DNA of 64,000 nt from Massilia atriviolacea (GTDB taxonomy: Bacteria; Pseudomonadota; Gammaproteobacteria; Burkholderiales; Burkholderiaceae_D), in assembly GCF_003953935.1 (NCBI RefSeq), contig NZ_RXLQ01000001.1, positions 98,121 to 162,120 of the forward strand, given 5' to 3'. This document shows positions 34,990-47,600 of this stretch, piece by piece. Numbering within the stretch: position 1 is the first letter of the stretch; every line of letters starts with the position of its first letter. Below the pieces are notes generated by a model. That model searched no databases, was not told where the DNA came from, and worked only from the letters and a program-made list of their open reading frames with translations. The translations under genes were made by a program, and so were the position numbers.

Positions 34990-35829
34990 ATGCGAGATTG
35001 CCACCCGACCGAACCGACCCACAGCGCATGGCAAGCCAGCCTGCGGCTGCGCTTCGCCGACGATGCGGGCACCACGCGCCTGATGGAGCGCGTCCACAGC
35101 GGACCGCTGCGGGTGCAAAAGCCGCTGTATCCGGAAGGGACGCGCATCTGCCACGCGATCGTCGTCCATCCGCCCGGGGGCGTGGTGGGTGGGGACCGGC
35201 TGTCGGTCGACGTGGCTGCCGGCGCGGCCGCGCACGCCTTTCTGACCTCGCCCGGCGCCGCCAAATGGTACCGCGCCAACGGCAAGGTCTCGCGCCAGGC
35301 GGTGACGATCGAGGCCGGCGCCGGCGCGGCGGTCGAATGGATGCCGCAGGAAGCCATTTTCTTCAACGGCGCCCATGTGGCGCTGGAACAACGGGTCGAC
35401 CTGGCGGCCGACGCCCGCTACATCGGCTGCGACATCCTGTGCCTGGGCCGGCGCGCCTCGGGCGAAACCTTCGACAGCGGCACCATCACCCAGCACACGC
35501 AGATCCGCCGTGGCGGCAAGCTGCTGTGGTGGGAGCAGGGCGCGCTGCACGGCGGCGGCGCGGCCATGCACAGTCCCCTGGGACTGAACGGCGCCAGCGT
35601 ATGCGCCACCCTGGTCGGCATCGGCACGCCGGCCGGCGGCGCACTGATCGACGCCATGCGCGCGCTCGATCCCGCACTCGGCGTCAGCCAGGTCAAATCG
35701 GTTTTTGTGGCGCGCTACCTGGGCCACGACAGCGAGAGCGCGCGCCGCGCCATGTTCGGCGTGTGGCAGATGCTGCGCCCTCACTTGCTCGGGTGCGCCG
35801 CGCCGCTGCCGCGCATCTGGAACACCTAG
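34990..35829 (+). CDS. ureD: Urease accessory protein UreD
   Basis: 279 residues from ATG 34990 ([21 protein letters not shown]), chosen because UreD proteins start near WQASL; an upstream ATG would add an Arg/Cys-rich stretch without similarity. Marks include [22 protein letters not shown] and [12 protein letters not shown]. UreD (UreH) binds the apo-urease and forms the tunnel with UreF and UreG that delivers nickel. It is the first gene of the urease operon, 17 bp before ureA. Confidence 0.93.
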   Translation: MRDCHPTEPTHSAWQASLRLRFADDAGTTRLMERVHSGPLRVQKPLYPEGTRICHAIVVHPPGGVVGGDRLSVDVAAGAAAHAFLTSPGAAKWYRANGKVSRQAVTIEAGAGAAVEWMPQEAIFFNGAHVALEQRVDLAADARYIGCDILCLGRRASGETFDSGTITQHTQIRRGGKLLWWEQGALHGGGAAMHSPLGLNGASVCATLVGIGTPAGGALIDAMRALDPALGVSQVKSVFVARYLGHDSESARRAMFGVWQMLRPHLLGCAAPLPRIWNT

Positions 35830-35846
35830 AAAAGAGACCACGACCC

Positions 35847-36149
35847 ATGGACCTGACCCCGCGCGAAAAAGACAAGCTGCTCATCTTCACCGCCGCCCTG
35901 CTGGCCGAACGGCGCATGGCGCGCGGCCTCAAGCTCAATTATCCGGAAGCCGTGGCCCTGATCAGCGCCGCCATCATGGAGGGCGCGCGCGACGGCAAGA
36001 CGGTGGCGCAGCTGATGTCCGACGGCGCAGCCATCCTCACGCGCGCGGACGTCATGGACGGCATCGCCGAGATGATTCCCGATATCCAGGTCGAGGCGAC
36101 CTTCCCGGACGGGAGCAAGCTGGTGACCGTCCACAACCCCATTCCATGA
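35847..36149 (+). CDS. ureA: Urease gamma subunit
   Basis: 100 residues, the exact usual length, with [37 protein letters not shown] and [24 protein letters not shown]. It is a structural subunit of the (alpha-beta-gamma)3 urease. Its stop overlaps a possible upstream start of ureB (ATGA). Confidence 0.97.
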   Translation: MDLTPREKDKLLIFTAALLAERRMARGLKLNYPEAVALISAAIMEGARDGKTVAQLMSDGAAILTRADVMDGIAEMIPDIQVEATFPDGSKLVTVHNPIP

Positions 36150-36157
36150 GAGCGCAC

Positions 36158-36487
36158 ATGCCAATGATCCCGGGCGAATACCTGCTGGCCGATGGCGACA
36201 TCGAGATCAACGCCGGCCGCGCCACCCGCACCGTGGTGGTGTCCAACAGCAGCGACCGGCCGATCCAGGTCGGCTCGCACTTCCACTTCTTCGAGGTCAA
36301 TAGCGCCTTGCAGTTCGGGCGCAGCGCGGCGATCGGCATGCGCCTCAATATCGCCGCCGGCACCGCCATCCGCTTCGAACCGGGCCAGCAGCGCACCGTG
36401 GAACTGGTCGCCTTTGGCGGCGAGCGCATGGTGTACGGCTTCAACGCCCTGGTGATGGGCGAACTGCCGCCGCACGGAGGCGATTGA
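36158..36487 (+). CDS. ureB: Urease beta subunit
   Basis: 109 residues from ATG 36158 ([21 protein letters not shown]), with a GAGAG element in front. ATG 36146, overlapping the ureA stop, would add four residues. [20 protein letters not shown] and [17 protein letters not shown] are the family signatures. It sits 1 bp before ureC. Confidence 0.95.
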   Translation: MPMIPGEYLLADGDIEINAGRATRTVVVSNSSDRPIQVGSHFHFFEVNSALQFGRSAAIGMRLNIAAGTAIRFEPGQQRTVELVAFGGERMVYGFNALVMGELPPHGGD

Positions 36488-36488
36488 G

Positions 36489-38189
<1,701 letters not shown>

Positions 38190-38201
38190 GAGAGCCCAAC
38201 G

Positions 38202-38714
38202 ATGATGACATTGCATACCAAGCTGGCGCACGCCGAACGCGTCGACGACGAACTGGTGCTGGCCTACGACCAGCGCGAAAAGTGCCGCCTGCGCGCGCGC
38301 CTCGCGTCCGGCGAGGAAGTCGCCCTGTTCATGGTGCGCGGCAGCGTGCTGCGCGACGGCGAGTTATTGAGCGGCGCCGAAAAGCGCGTGGTGCGCGTGG
38401 TCGCCGCCAGCGAACCGACTTACGCGGTCCATTGCGACACGCCGCTGGTGATGGCGCGCTGCGCTTTTCACCTCGGTAACCGGCATACGCAGGCGCAGAT
38501 CGGCGACGGCTTCCTGCGCATCCGGGTCGACCCGGTGCTCAGGGAGATGGTCGAAGGCCTGGGGGCGCGCGTGGTGCAGGAAGACGCCCCTTTCGAACCG
38601 GAAGCGGGCGCGTACGCGGGCGCGGGGCACAGCCACGGCCACGACGGCCATCCGCTGGCGCCGGTGCCGCTGCGCCAGAAGATCCACCGTCCGAGCGATC
38701 CGGCGCCGGCATGA
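38202..38714 (+). CDS. ureE: Urease nickel metallochaperone UreE
   Basis: 170 residues. The N-terminal peptide-binding domain and the C-terminal metal domain ([18 protein letters not shown] with the conserved metal His) are complete. A His-rich tail HSHGHDGH binds extra nickel. It hands nickel to UreG. The stop overlaps ureF (ATGA). Confidence 0.95.
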   Translation: MMTLHTKLAHAERVDDELVLAYDQREKCRLRARLASGEEVALFMVRGSVLRDGELLSGAEKRVVRVVAASEPTYAVHCDTPLVMARCAFHLGNRHTQAQIGDGFLRIRVDPVLREMVEGLGARVVQEDAPFEPEAGAYAGAGHSHGHDGHPLAPVPLRQKIHRPSDPAPA

Positions 38715-39376
38715 ACGCCAGCGCGCTGCTGCACCTGCTGCAGTTTGCCAGTCCGGCGCTGCCGATCGGCGGCTACAGCTACTCGCAAGGGCTGGAGGCG
38801 GCACTGGACGCAGGCCTGGTCACGGACGCCGACAGCGCCCGCGCGTGGATCGCCCGGCATCTCGACGAGGTGGTGGCGCAGTGGGACGCGCCGCTGCTCT
38901 GGCGCCTGCTCAAGGCCTTCGAGGCGCACGACGACGCCTCGGTAGCCCTGTGGAGCGAGCGCTTCCTGGCCTCGCGCGACAGCGCCGAGTTTCGCGCCGA
39001 GACCATCCAGATGGGTTACTCGCTCACGCGCCTGATCGCGGAACTGGGCGTGGCCGACGTGGCCTCGCTCGGGCCGGACGTATCGCTGCCGACCGCCTTT
39101 GCCTGCGCCGTCGATGCGCTTGGCATCCCGCACGAGGAGGCGCTGCTGGCGATGCTGTTCTCCTGGGCCGAAAACCAGGTGCTGGTGTGCGTCAAGTCGG
39201 TGCCGCTGGGGCAGGTGGCGGGCCAGCGCGTGCTGCTGGCGCTGCGCCCGCACATCGAACAGGCGGCGCGGCGCGCGCAATCGCTGGGCGACGAAGACCT
39301 GTCGAACTGGTCGCCCGGCCTGTCCATGCTGTCGATGCGGCACGAGGTGCAGCACGGCAGGTTATACCGATCATGA
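38711..39376 (+). CDS. ureF: Urease accessory protein UreF
   Basis: 221 all-helical residues, with [21 protein letters not shown] at the start, [21 protein letters not shown] and VSLPTAFA. UreF forms the UreD-UreF-UreG activation complex and gates the GTPase. It overlaps ureE by 4 bp. Confidence 0.95.
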   Translation: MNASALLHLLQFASPALPIGGYSYSQGLEAALDAGLVTDADSARAWIARHLDEVVAQWDAPLLWRLLKAFEAHDDASVALWSERFLASRDSAEFRAETIQMGYSLTRLIAELGVADVASLGPDVSLPTAFACAVDALGIPHEEALLAMLFSWAENQVLVCVKSVPLGQVAGQRVLLALRPHIEQAARRAQSLGDEDLSNWSPGLSMLSMRHEVQHGRLYRS

Positions 39377-39399
39377 TATTGACGAAAGAGAGACAGACA

Positions 39400-40014
<615 letters not shown>

Positions 40015-40027
40015 GGAGGAATCCACC

Positions 40028-40549
40028 ATGAAAAAATCACTCGCCATCGCACTGTGCCTGCTCGCCTTGCCCGCCGCCGCCCATCAAGGCCACGACGCCG
40101 TGGCCGGTTTCGCGGCCGGCTTTGCGCATCCGTTCGGCGGCATCGATCATCTGCTGGCGATGCTGGGCGTGGGCGTATGGAGCCGCCAGCAGGGCCGCGC
40201 CATGCTGCTGCCGGCGTTCGTGCTGATGATGGCGCTGGGCGCCGTTGCCCAGGTGGGCGTGCCGGTCGAAGCGGGGCTGGCCGCGAGCGTGCTGCTTGTC
40301 GGCGCGCTGGTCGCCGCCGCCGCGCGCGTGCCTGCGGCGCTGGCCGTGGCGATGGTGGCCGGTTTCGCGCTGCTGCACGGGCAGGCGCATGGCCGCGAAC
40401 TGATCGGCGCCGCCAGTGCGGCGGGCTTCCTGGCGGCGAGCGCGCTGCTGCTGGCTGCCGGCTACGCGGCGGGCGGTACGCGTGCGGCACGCGCGGCCGG
40501 TGCGGCGATTGCGGCGGGCGGCGTATTCCTGCTGGCCGCCATGGCTTGA
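40028..40549 (+). CDS. ureJ: HupE/UreJ-family membrane protein, probable nickel permease
   Basis: 173 residues from ATG 40028, which follows a strong AAGGAGG. A signal-like first helix is followed by AHQGHD, and then the HPFGGIDHLLAMLGVG motif, which is the family's nickel-binding His/Asp signature. Five or six further helices follow. Its place at the end of the urease operon, 13 bp after ureG, fits a nickel import role. Confidence 0.92.
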   Translation: MKKSLAIALCLLALPAAAHQGHDAVAGFAAGFAHPFGGIDHLLAMLGVGVWSRQQGRAMLLPAFVLMMALGAVAQVGVPVEAGLAASVLLVGALVAAAARVPAALAVAMVAGFALLHGQAHGRELIGAASAAGFLAASALLLAAGYAAGGTRAARAAGAAIAAGGVFLLAAMA

Positions 40550-40631
40550 GCGGGGCGCCGGCTTGTCTCGATGCGTCGCTTCGACTATGATCGGCGCATC
40601 GAAACGAGTCCGCATCGCGCGTCCATCTGTC

Positions 40632-40979
40632 ATGACCATCACGATTTACCACAATGCGCGTTGCAGCAATTCGCGCCGCGCGCTCGAACTGATCCTCGCC
40701 AGCGGCGCCGAGCCGCATGTCATCGACTACCTTGCCGAACCACCCACGCGCGCGGTGCTGGCCGACCTGATCTCCCGCGCTGGCCTGTCCGTGCGCGACG
40801 CCATGCGCACGAAGGAAAAGGAATATGCCGGTCTGGGCCTGGCCGATGCGGCAGACGATGCGCTGCTCGACGCCATGGTAGCGCATCCGGCCCTGATCAA
40901 CCGCCCGTTCGTGGTCACGCCGCTGGGCGTGCGCCTGTGCCGTCCCGGCGACCTGGTACTGGACATCCTGCCCGCCTAA
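40632..40979 (+). CDS. arsC: ArsC-family arsenate reductase-like protein (glutaredoxin-dependent type)
   Basis: 115 residues with the catalytic Cys in the N-terminal YHNARCSNSRRALELI and the conserved VVTPLGVRLCRP near the end (RP loop). It should reduce arsenate with glutathione and glutaredoxin, although single ArsC genes without an arsB/arsR neighbour, as here, may have other thiol roles. No ars operon gene is adjacent. Its stop shares bases with the stop of the DgkA-family gene on the other strand. Confidence 0.88.
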   Translation: MTITIYHNARCSNSRRALELILASGAEPHVIDYLAEPPTRAVLADLISRAGLSVRDAMRTKEKEYAGLGLADAADDALLDAMVAHPALINRPFVVTPLGVRLCRPGDLVLDILPA

Positions 40980-41371
40980 CCGTTCTGGAGATAAGGCCAG
41001 AAGGTCAGCGCGCCGATCAGCACCGCGCCGGCTGCAGCAATCAGCACGCCGCCGGCGCCGATGTCCTTGGCATGCTTGACGGCGATGGCGTAGCCGGGCG
41101 ACACCACATCGCACACGTATTCGACCGCCGTGTTGATGGTTTCGGCCACCCATACCGCCACCATGGCGGCGACCAGCCAGCGCCAGTCGGCGCTGCTGAC
41201 ATTAAAATATAGCCCGAGGCCGACCACGATCACGCTGGCGGCCAGGTGCAGCCAGGCGTTATGCTGGGTCTTGAGCATGAAGGCGATGCCCGCGATGGCA
41301 TAGCCGAAGCTCTTGGAGCGGGCCGCCAGCGAAAAACGCTGCGGCGTACCGACGTTTTTGGTCTCGTTCAT
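40976..41371 (-). CDS. dgkA: DgkA-family lipid kinase (diacylglycerol or undecaprenol kinase)
   Basis: 131 residues with three membrane helices. The family motifs are AETINTAVEYVCD (E-x-x-N-T-A-x-E) and KHAKDIGAGGVLI. It phosphorylates a membrane lipid alcohol with ATP. The ETINTAVE and AKDIGAGGV forms recall the undecaprenol kinases of Gram-positive bacteria as well as the E. coli diacylglycerol kinase; sequence by eye cannot separate them. The ATG overlaps the stop of the 43-residue ORF upstream (ATGA). It is the last gene of a three-gene coupled operon with the dehydratase/isomerase-like gene. Confidence 0.88.
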   Translation of the reverse strand: MNETKNVGTPQRFSLAARSKSFGYAIAGIAFMLKTQHNAWLHLAASVIVVGLGLYFNVSSADWRWLVAAMVAVWVAETINTAVEYVCDVVSPGYAIAVKHAKDIGAGGVLIAAAGAVLIGALTFWPYLQNG

Positions 41372-41499
41372 GGTGTATCCGTAGGTTTGTTCAAACGCCA
41401 GTCCTGCGCCTCGCCCGGGCGGCGCGCCGACATGGTCAGCCACGACCTGATTGCGGCGATGCCGCCGATAATGGCGGCCAACAGGACGCAGCACGCCAT
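41368..41499 (-). CDS. 43-residue membrane micro-ORF between two coupled genes
   Basis: Not found as a long ORF but well supported. A perfect AAGGAGG lies 8 bp before its ATG. The ATG overlaps the stop of the upstream gene (TAATG), and its stop overlaps the dgkA start (ATGA). The translation begins MACCVLLAAIIGGIAAIRSW, one likely membrane helix with two N-terminal cysteines, followed by a short hydrophilic tail rich in Arg and Pro. I know no family. It could be a subunit or regulator of either partner, or a coupling leader. Confidence 0.65.
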   Translation of the reverse strand: MACCVLLAAIIGGIAAIRSWLTMSARRPGEAQDWRLNKPTDTP

Positions 41500-43436
41500 T
41501 ATCTGCCTCCTTGGGCTTCGACGTGCAGATTTGTGCGCCCGTCGAACGCCATGCTGACGCTGGCCTTGTCATCGGCGTCGGCCGTGACGGCGACGCCGTT
41601 GGCGCGATACTGCCCGTTTGCCTGCAGGCCGCACAAGCCGATCGTGTGCACGCCGTCGGCGTACAGCACCGCGCGCAGGCCCATTGCGTCGGCATGGGCG
41701 CTGGCGACCAGGATGGCGGGGTAGGGCAGTTCGTCCAGCTGCGGCCCCGCCACCGGGCGCGGAGCGCCGATCACCTGGCGAAAGCCGTCGCGCGTACCGG
41801 CCCGCGCCATCAGTTCGACGCCGTGCGCCCACACCGATGCGCGCTGGCGGTGGATCACGCCATTCTTGAGCACACTCGGACACTCCGCTTCCAGCGCGTC
41901 CATGCAGGCGCGGTAGACGGCGCTGTCGCCCAGTTCCGCCGCCGCCAGCGCAGTGGCGCTGTAGGCGCTGGCGCGCGAGAAGCCGTAGTTGCCCGTGTCG
42001 ATAGGCCAGAAGGCGCGGCGGCGGAATGCGCCGGCGCTGTCGAACAACCGGCGCCGCAGCAGCAGCCACTGGCGGCGCGCCAGGTCGGGCGCGACCGCAT
42101 TGAGGAAAAAGCACGGCATCGCCAGCGGCATGGCGCCGCCGATGGCCGGCAGGGCCAGGCCGGTGCGCGCCGATTTGCACGGCACATAGCGGCCGGAGCC
42201 ATCGAGGAATTCGGCTTCGAGATTGTGGCGGAAGTCGCTCGCGTGGTGCGCCCAGCGCTGTTCGCCGTGCTGCGCGTCGAAAGCCATGATCGCGCTGGCG
42301 CCGATGGTGTTACACAAGGGGTAGACCCAATTCGGCTCGCAGGCGATCAGGTAGTAGGGCGAGGTCGTATATTCGTGTTCGAGGCGCCGCACCAGCGAGC
42401 TTGCGTCATGCGTGTAGCGCTGGCCCGATGGATGGGTGAGCGTAAAGCGGCCGGCTTGCGAAAAATCGCGGCGGCCGGTGCTGGCACTGAACAGCGCCAT
42501 CTGCAGCGCCACGAAGCCGGTGTACATGATGTTTTCGCGCGCGACCGGGTCCGGGTCGGCTTGCAGGTTGCCCCACAGGTTTTCCAGGCCCCAGTACGAC
42601 CAGACCCGGTGCTGCGTCTGTTTGTCCAGCAGCGCGATCTGGGCCGCTTGCATGTAGCCGCGAAACGCGGGCGTGTAGCGCGCCTGCGTCAGCGCCACGC
42701 CGTAGGCGAGGAAGTTCAGCTGATAGCGCGTGGCGGCGGTCTGGAACTGGTCGATTCTTTCGAAGCCGTTGAACTGGTCGAGCGGCTGCAGGGCGCGGTC
42801 GAGGGCGAAGCGCAGGCGCTGGAGGTGATCGAGCGACATTTCTGGCATGACGGCGGTGTCGCGGGTGGCGCTGAAAATCTCGCCAAGCCGGCCGGCCTGG
42901 CCGGACAGCCAGGCGTTGTCGATCGTCCTTCGACGGCGCGCCAGCGCGAAGCGGGCGGCCATGGCCAGTCCCAGCGCTGCGCCTGCCAGCGCCAGGCCGG
43001 TGAACACCATCTCGATCGTGGACGCGCGCACGGCACCGTGGCGCATGGTGGCCGCTCCCACGGCCATGCCCAGCCAGACGAGCGGCGGGGCGAGGATATT
43101 CCCGGTGCCGAACCAGACCAGCACGGAGAAAGCGAAAGCGCCCATGCCGGCGGCCGCGGCCAACAGATGGCCGATGCCGCCGGCGGTGCAAAGGTCGGCG
43201 TGGGCCAGGAAGCCGCCGCCGGGCAGGATCAGGCCCATGCCCAGGATGTGCAGCTGGTCGTGGCGCGACAGGACCAGCAAGGCCGATCCGGCCGCCAGCA
43301 TGAGCAGATAGAGCAGCAGCAGGCGGCCTATCCTGGCCTGGGTCACCGGGCCGAACAGGCGCCGGTATGGGGGCAGAGGAACGATTGCGGTGTCTTCGGG
43401 GGCCATTCCTGCCAGTGATCGGGATGAAACGGCCAT
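41499..43436 (-). CDS. Membrane-anchored linalool dehydratase/isomerase-like protein
   Basis: 645 residues. The N-terminal third (about 35-170) carries four or five membrane helices. The rest (about 190-640) looks like the alpha-barrel domain of linalool dehydratase/isomerase (Ldi) of Castellaniella defragrans. Segments recalled from that enzyme are conserved: DPxxxENIMYxG, then TGRRDF, then the CEPNWVYPLCN motif, with C-x8-C spacing matching the two catalytic cysteines of Ldi. Ldi itself is a soluble periplasmic enzyme without this membrane part. Substrate unknown; an isoprenoid alcohol is possible. The stop overlaps the start of the micro-ORF, and dgkA follows, so it is in a coupled operon. 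Confidence 0.75.
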   Translation of the reverse strand: MAVSSRSLAGMAPEDTAIVPLPPYRRLFGPVTQARIGRLLLLYLLMLAAGSALLVLSRHDQLHILGMGLILPGGGFLAHADLCTAGGIGHLLAAAAGMGAFAFSVLVWFGTGNILAPPLVWLGMAVGAATMRHGAVRASTIEMVFTGLALAGAALGLAMAARFALARRRRTIDNAWLSGQAGRLGEIFSATRDTAVMPEMSLDHLQRLRFALDRALQPLDQFNGFERIDQFQTAATRYQLNFLAYGVALTQARYTPAFRGYMQAAQIALLDKQTQHRVWSYWGLENLWGNLQADPDPVARENIMYTGFVALQMALFSASTGRRDFSQAGRFTLTHPSGQRYTHDASSLVRRLEHEYTTSPYYLIACEPNWVYPLCNTIGASAIMAFDAQHGEQRWAHHASDFRHNLEAEFLDGSGRYVPCKSARTGLALPAIGGAMPLAMPCFFLNAVAPDLARRQWLLLRRRLFDSAGAFRRRAFWPIDTGNYGFSRASAYSATALAAAELGDSAVYRACMDALEAECPSVLKNGVIHRQRASVWAHGVELMARAGTRDGFRQVIGAPRPVAGPQLDELPYPAILVASAHADAMGLRAVLYADGVHTIGLCGLQANGQYRANGVAVTADADDKASVSMAFDGRTNLHVEAQGGR

Positions 43437-43623
43437 TCTACTAGAACTGCCCTATAGAAACTTGTAATCGGTCTAGCTACCCGCGTGACAATTATTATGT
43501 GTATCACTGGAAATTTAATGTATTTACTTGCAGTGTTTTAATTTACAATAGACAATCCCTGCAACGCTAGTTATCTATTGGAAATAACGTTTGCAGGTTT
43601 CTGATTGTCAGCGGAGTTGAGTA
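43437..43623. promoter_or_regulatory. AT-rich divergent promoter region
   Basis: 187 bp separating the leftward Ldi-like operon from the rightward VirK gene. It is far richer in A and T than its surroundings (for example GACAATTATTATGTGTATCAC and GTTTTAATTTACAATAGACAAT), so it should hold promoters for both sides. I cannot assign a specific operator. Confidence 0.5.
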
Positions 43624-44571
43624 ATGAATTTTAAAGAAGGCCCTTTCGCAGGAGGGCTGGAGACGTTTTTCCTGACACCATCGATTACCATCGGCTCGGG
43701 TGTGCCGCAAAACTTGCCTCTATCGCAATATTGGCGCGAGCGCGTCAAGCTGCATGCGCGTGCGCTGTTGCACCGGCGTGTCACGGCCCAGTGGCTGCGC
43801 GTGCTCAATGCGCATCCGGTGTTTTGCGACCTGATGCGCGATTCGCCCAAGTTGCTGTACAAGATTTACCGCCCGTACATGAGCAACGTGCTGTGCGCAC
43901 AAGCCCGCATGCGTGTGCTGGCAACGCATTACGGCTTCGTGTTCAGCCGGGGGCTGGGACCGATGATCGTCGCGGCCGCGCGCGCCGGCGTGCCGCTCGG
44001 ATCGGTCGAAGGCAAAAGCGGCGGCAGCTACGATCTGCAATTGCGCGCCGTCTCCACCATGGAACGCGAAGGCGAACTGGTGCTGCAACTGTGCGAGGGC
44101 GGCGTGCCCGTGTTTTCGCTGGCGTTCACCTTTGCGGAAGAAGGCGGACAGCCGATCGTGTGCATCGGCTGCATCCAGGGGCCGAAGGGCAGCGACGGGC
44201 TCGAAGCGATCCGCACTGCAACGCGCGAGCTGCACGGCGCGCGGCCCAAGCACTTGCTGGTGACGCTGGTGCGCCAGCTGGGCCATGCCTTCGGTTGCAG
44301 CCGCGTGCGCCTGGTCGGGAACGCGAACCGGGTGGTGCACGGCGCCATTCGCCGAGGCAAGGTGATGGCCGACTACGACCAGATGTGGAACGAGCTCGGC
44401 GCCGAGCGGCGCGCGGATGGCGATTATGCGCTCGCCTGCGAGCCGGTGCAGGAGCCGGACATGGAACAGATCCAGTCGAAAAAGCGCTCGGAAGCGCGCA
44501 AGCGGCATGCCGTCGTGCGCGAACTGGCCGATGCGCTGGTGGCCAGCCTGGTCAAGCCAATGCGTGTTTGA
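43624..44571 (+). CDS. VirK/YbjX (DUF535) family protein
   Basis: 315 residues of the DUF535 family. Characteristic parts are LYKIYRPYMS, the GSVEGKSGGSYDLQL strand, SLAFTF, CIGCIQGPKG and the final domain with LGHAFGCSRVRLVGNANRV. Related VirK and YbjX proteins in enterobacteria are tied to virulence-factor export and resistance to antimicrobial peptides, without a known chemical activity. It has its own AT-rich promoter and a hairpin 40 bp after its stop. Confidence 0.85.
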   Translation: MNFKEGPFAGGLETFFLTPSITIGSGVPQNLPLSQYWRERVKLHARALLHRRVTAQWLRVLNAHPVFCDLMRDSPKLLYKIYRPYMSNVLCAQARMRVLATHYGFVFSRGLGPMIVAAARAGVPLGSVEGKSGGSYDLQLRAVSTMEREGELVLQLCEGGVPVFSLAFTFAEEGGQPIVCIGCIQGPKGSDGLEAIRTATRELHGARPKHLLVTLVRQLGHAFGCSRVRLVGNANRVVHGAIRRGKVMADYDQMWNELGAERRADGDYALACEPVQEPDMEQIQSKKRSEARKRHAVVRELADALVASLVKPMRV

Positions 44572-44611
44572 CCGGGGTCAGGCCGACGTCGGGCATTGAT
44601 TCGATGGAAAT

Positions 44612-44636
44612 CAAGCCGGGGTCTGACCCCGGCTTG
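44612..44636. terminator. Palindromic hairpin between two converging genes
   Basis: CAAGCCGGGGTC-T-GACCCCGGCTTG, perfect 12-bp arms around one base. A second GACCGGGGTCAGG half-copy lies at 44570-44582. Elements with GGGGTC(T/A)GACCCC are frequent in betaproteobacterial intergenic DNA, so it may be a dispersed repeat that also ends transcription from both sides. There is no T run. Confidence 0.65.
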
Positions 44637-44642
44637 CGCACC

Positions 44643-47600
44643 TCAGGCACGCGCCGGCGCCGCCGGGCACCCAGCCCAGCTGGTTCCGGCGGGAATAGTT
44701 TCCCCCTTCATCACCAGCGTCAGCGGCCCCAGGCGGGCGTTGTCGCCGACCCTGGCGCTGTAGAGCACGGCACTGCGCGGTCCCATCGTCACCTTGCTGC
44801 CGATCGCGACATGGTCGATCTTCATCACGCGGTCTTCGAACAGGTGGGTCTGCGGGCAGGCGAAGGCGTTGAGCTCGCTGTAGTCGCCGATTTCCACGCA
44901 GTCGAACTCGGTAATGTCCGTGGTGTCCAGATACACGCCGCGCCCCATCTTGCATCCCAGCAGGCGAAACGCGAGAGGCAGCCATGGCGTGCCGCGCAGG
45001 TAGCGCATGAAGTTGGGGACGGCAATGCCTTCATACAGATTGGTCACGCCTTCCGACAGCCACACGAACGGCGTCCACATCGGCGCCGAGCGCTTGCGGT
45101 AGCGGCCCAGCAGCAGCCATTTGAGGATCAGCACGAACACAAAATTGCCGATCCCATACACCAGCCCGGCCAGCGCCAGGTCGGCGATCACTTCTCCCCA
45201 CAGTCCGGCGGCGGCCGCCGGCATGACGTCCAGCACCACCGTGTAACCGACGGCAATCACCAGCGCGTGCGGCGCGACGATGCGGAAAGTCTCCACCAGC
45301 GTACGGCCGATGCGCCGCAGCGCCGAGGGCCGGTAGGTCAGCCATTCTGGATAGCCGCCGACCTGCTCGCGCGCCGGCAGGTGGATCGGCGGCGAACCGA
45401 GCCAGGTGTCGCCGCTGGCCATGCGCGCATTGTCGGGCGCATGGGTGTGCACGCCGACCAGCACCCGTTCCGGCAGGACCGTGCCGTCCGGAATATAGCT
45501 GCCATTGCCGACGAAGCTGCGGTGCGACACCACCGTCGCCTGCATGGTCATCCAGCCGCCGTCGATGTGTTCGTCGCCGAGCATGACGGCGTCGGCGATG
45601 AAGGTTTCGTCGCCCAGGGTCAGCATGTCGGGCACCACGCCGAGCGCGGTGGAAATTTCGGCGTCGCGGCCGACCTTGGCGCCCAGCAGGCGGTACCAGA
45701 AAGGGGCGAACACGGTGGCATAAATGCCGTGCAAGACGTTCAGGCTCGATTCCTGGATATGGCTCACCAGCCATTTTGCACAGTAAATATTGCTGTGCAC
45801 GGCGGAGCGCCCCGGTTTCAGGCGCGGCAGGCCGCCCCAGCGGATTGCGGCCGAGACCAGCGCGGTCAGCACGATCAGTACGGCGCTGGCCGGAAATGCC
45901 AGCAGGAAGTAGCGCAGCAGCTGGGTGCTCACCTGATTGCCCTGTAGCCAGGGCATGACTTCCATCTCGTCGAGCCAGTCGATCAGCACGAAGCTCGGGA
46001 ACACGGGCATGAAGAACACCGTGGTCACCAGCAAGATGCCGAGCACAAAGAAGACGGCTTCGCCCGCCAGGCGCCCGCGCGTGACCGGTGGCCGGGGCGG
46101 CAGGTCGGACACGAACGGCCCCAGGTCGCGCGCCGGCGAGCCGCCCCACAGGCGCGCGGCCGGAACGCTGGCGCCATCGGCCAGGGCCGCCTGGCCGTCG
46201 AGGTGGCCGAGGGCGCCGATCGAGGTGTTGCCTTCGAGGACGGCGTAGGACGATACCGAGGCATTTGCGCCCAGCGAAATCGTGCCCAGCAACAGCCGGC
46301 CGCGCTCGACACGGGCGTTTTCGAGGTTGACGGCGTTGCCGATGCTCACGCCATCGGCGATGTCGAGCAGGTCGGGCGCGCGCAGGCTCAGCGAGCCGAC
46401 CAGCACTTCCTTGCCGATGCGCGCGCCGAGCGCACGCAACCACCACACGTACAGCGAGGAGCCGCTCAGCAGGTACACCGGGGCCGACTCGACCAGGCGG
46501 TCGGCCAGCCACCAGCGGTAGTAGGTCCAGCCCCACAGCGGGTAGGAACCGGCCTTCAGGCGTCCGGCGACCAGCCATTTGCCCGCAATCGCGATGACGA
46601 ATTCGAGCAGGGTGGCGAGCAGGAACACGCCGATCGAGGCCGCCACGGCGCGCGCGACCGAGTCGCCCGCTTCCCCGGTAAAAAAGTGATAGGTAAAAAA
46701 CGGCGCCAGCCATTGCGCCATGCGCAGGGTGACCAGCGGCGGAATCGCCAGCGCCTGGCCGGCCGCGCAGATCCAGCGGCGGCTGGCGGACGGCGGGCTC
46801 CAGTCCGCTTCAAGCGCCCCAGCGCCGGGCGCATCCATCAGGGCGATGGCGATCTTGCCGATCTGGCGCTGCTGATAAATATCACGCACGGTGACATGGG
46901 CAAACGCGGGATCGGCGCGCAGGGCCGAGGCCAGCCGCGCGGCCAGCAGCGAGTGCCCGCCCAGGTCGGCAAAAAAATCGGCCTCGCGCCGGATCGGCAA
47001 GCCGGGAAAGAGGCCGGCCAGGGCCGCGAACAGGGCCGCTTCGGCCGGGGTTTCGGGCTGGTCCGAGCCGCCGGCCGCTTGCAGCGCGGCCAGCGGCATG
47101 GCCTTGAGCGCCTTGCGGTCGATCTTGCCGGATGTTAAGCGCGGCATCAGCGGCAAGACCTCATAGCGGCTCGGGACCATGTACGCCGGTAACTGTTCCG
47201 CCAGCGCGCGGCGCAGGGTGGCGCCCGACACCGACGCGTCGCCAGCGCCGGCCGCCGCGACCAGGTAGGCGACCAGCTGGTCGATGCCATCGTCCTTGCG
47301 CAGCAGCACCGCCACCGTGCCCACGCCCGCCTGCTGGGCCAGCACGGCTTCGATCTCGCCCAGTTCGACCCGGAAACCACGAATCTTCACCTGGTCGTCG
47401 GTGCGGCCCAGGCATTGCACTTGGCCATCGGCATCGATGCGGGCCAGGTCGCCGGTGCGGTACAGGCGGGCGTCGTGCGGGCCGCTGGACCAGGGATTGG
47501 CGAGGAATTTTTCGGCCGTCAGGTCCGGCCGGCCGAGGTAGCCGGCCGCCAGCCCCGGACCGGTAATGCACAGCTCGCCCGTCGTGCCGCGTGGCTGCAG

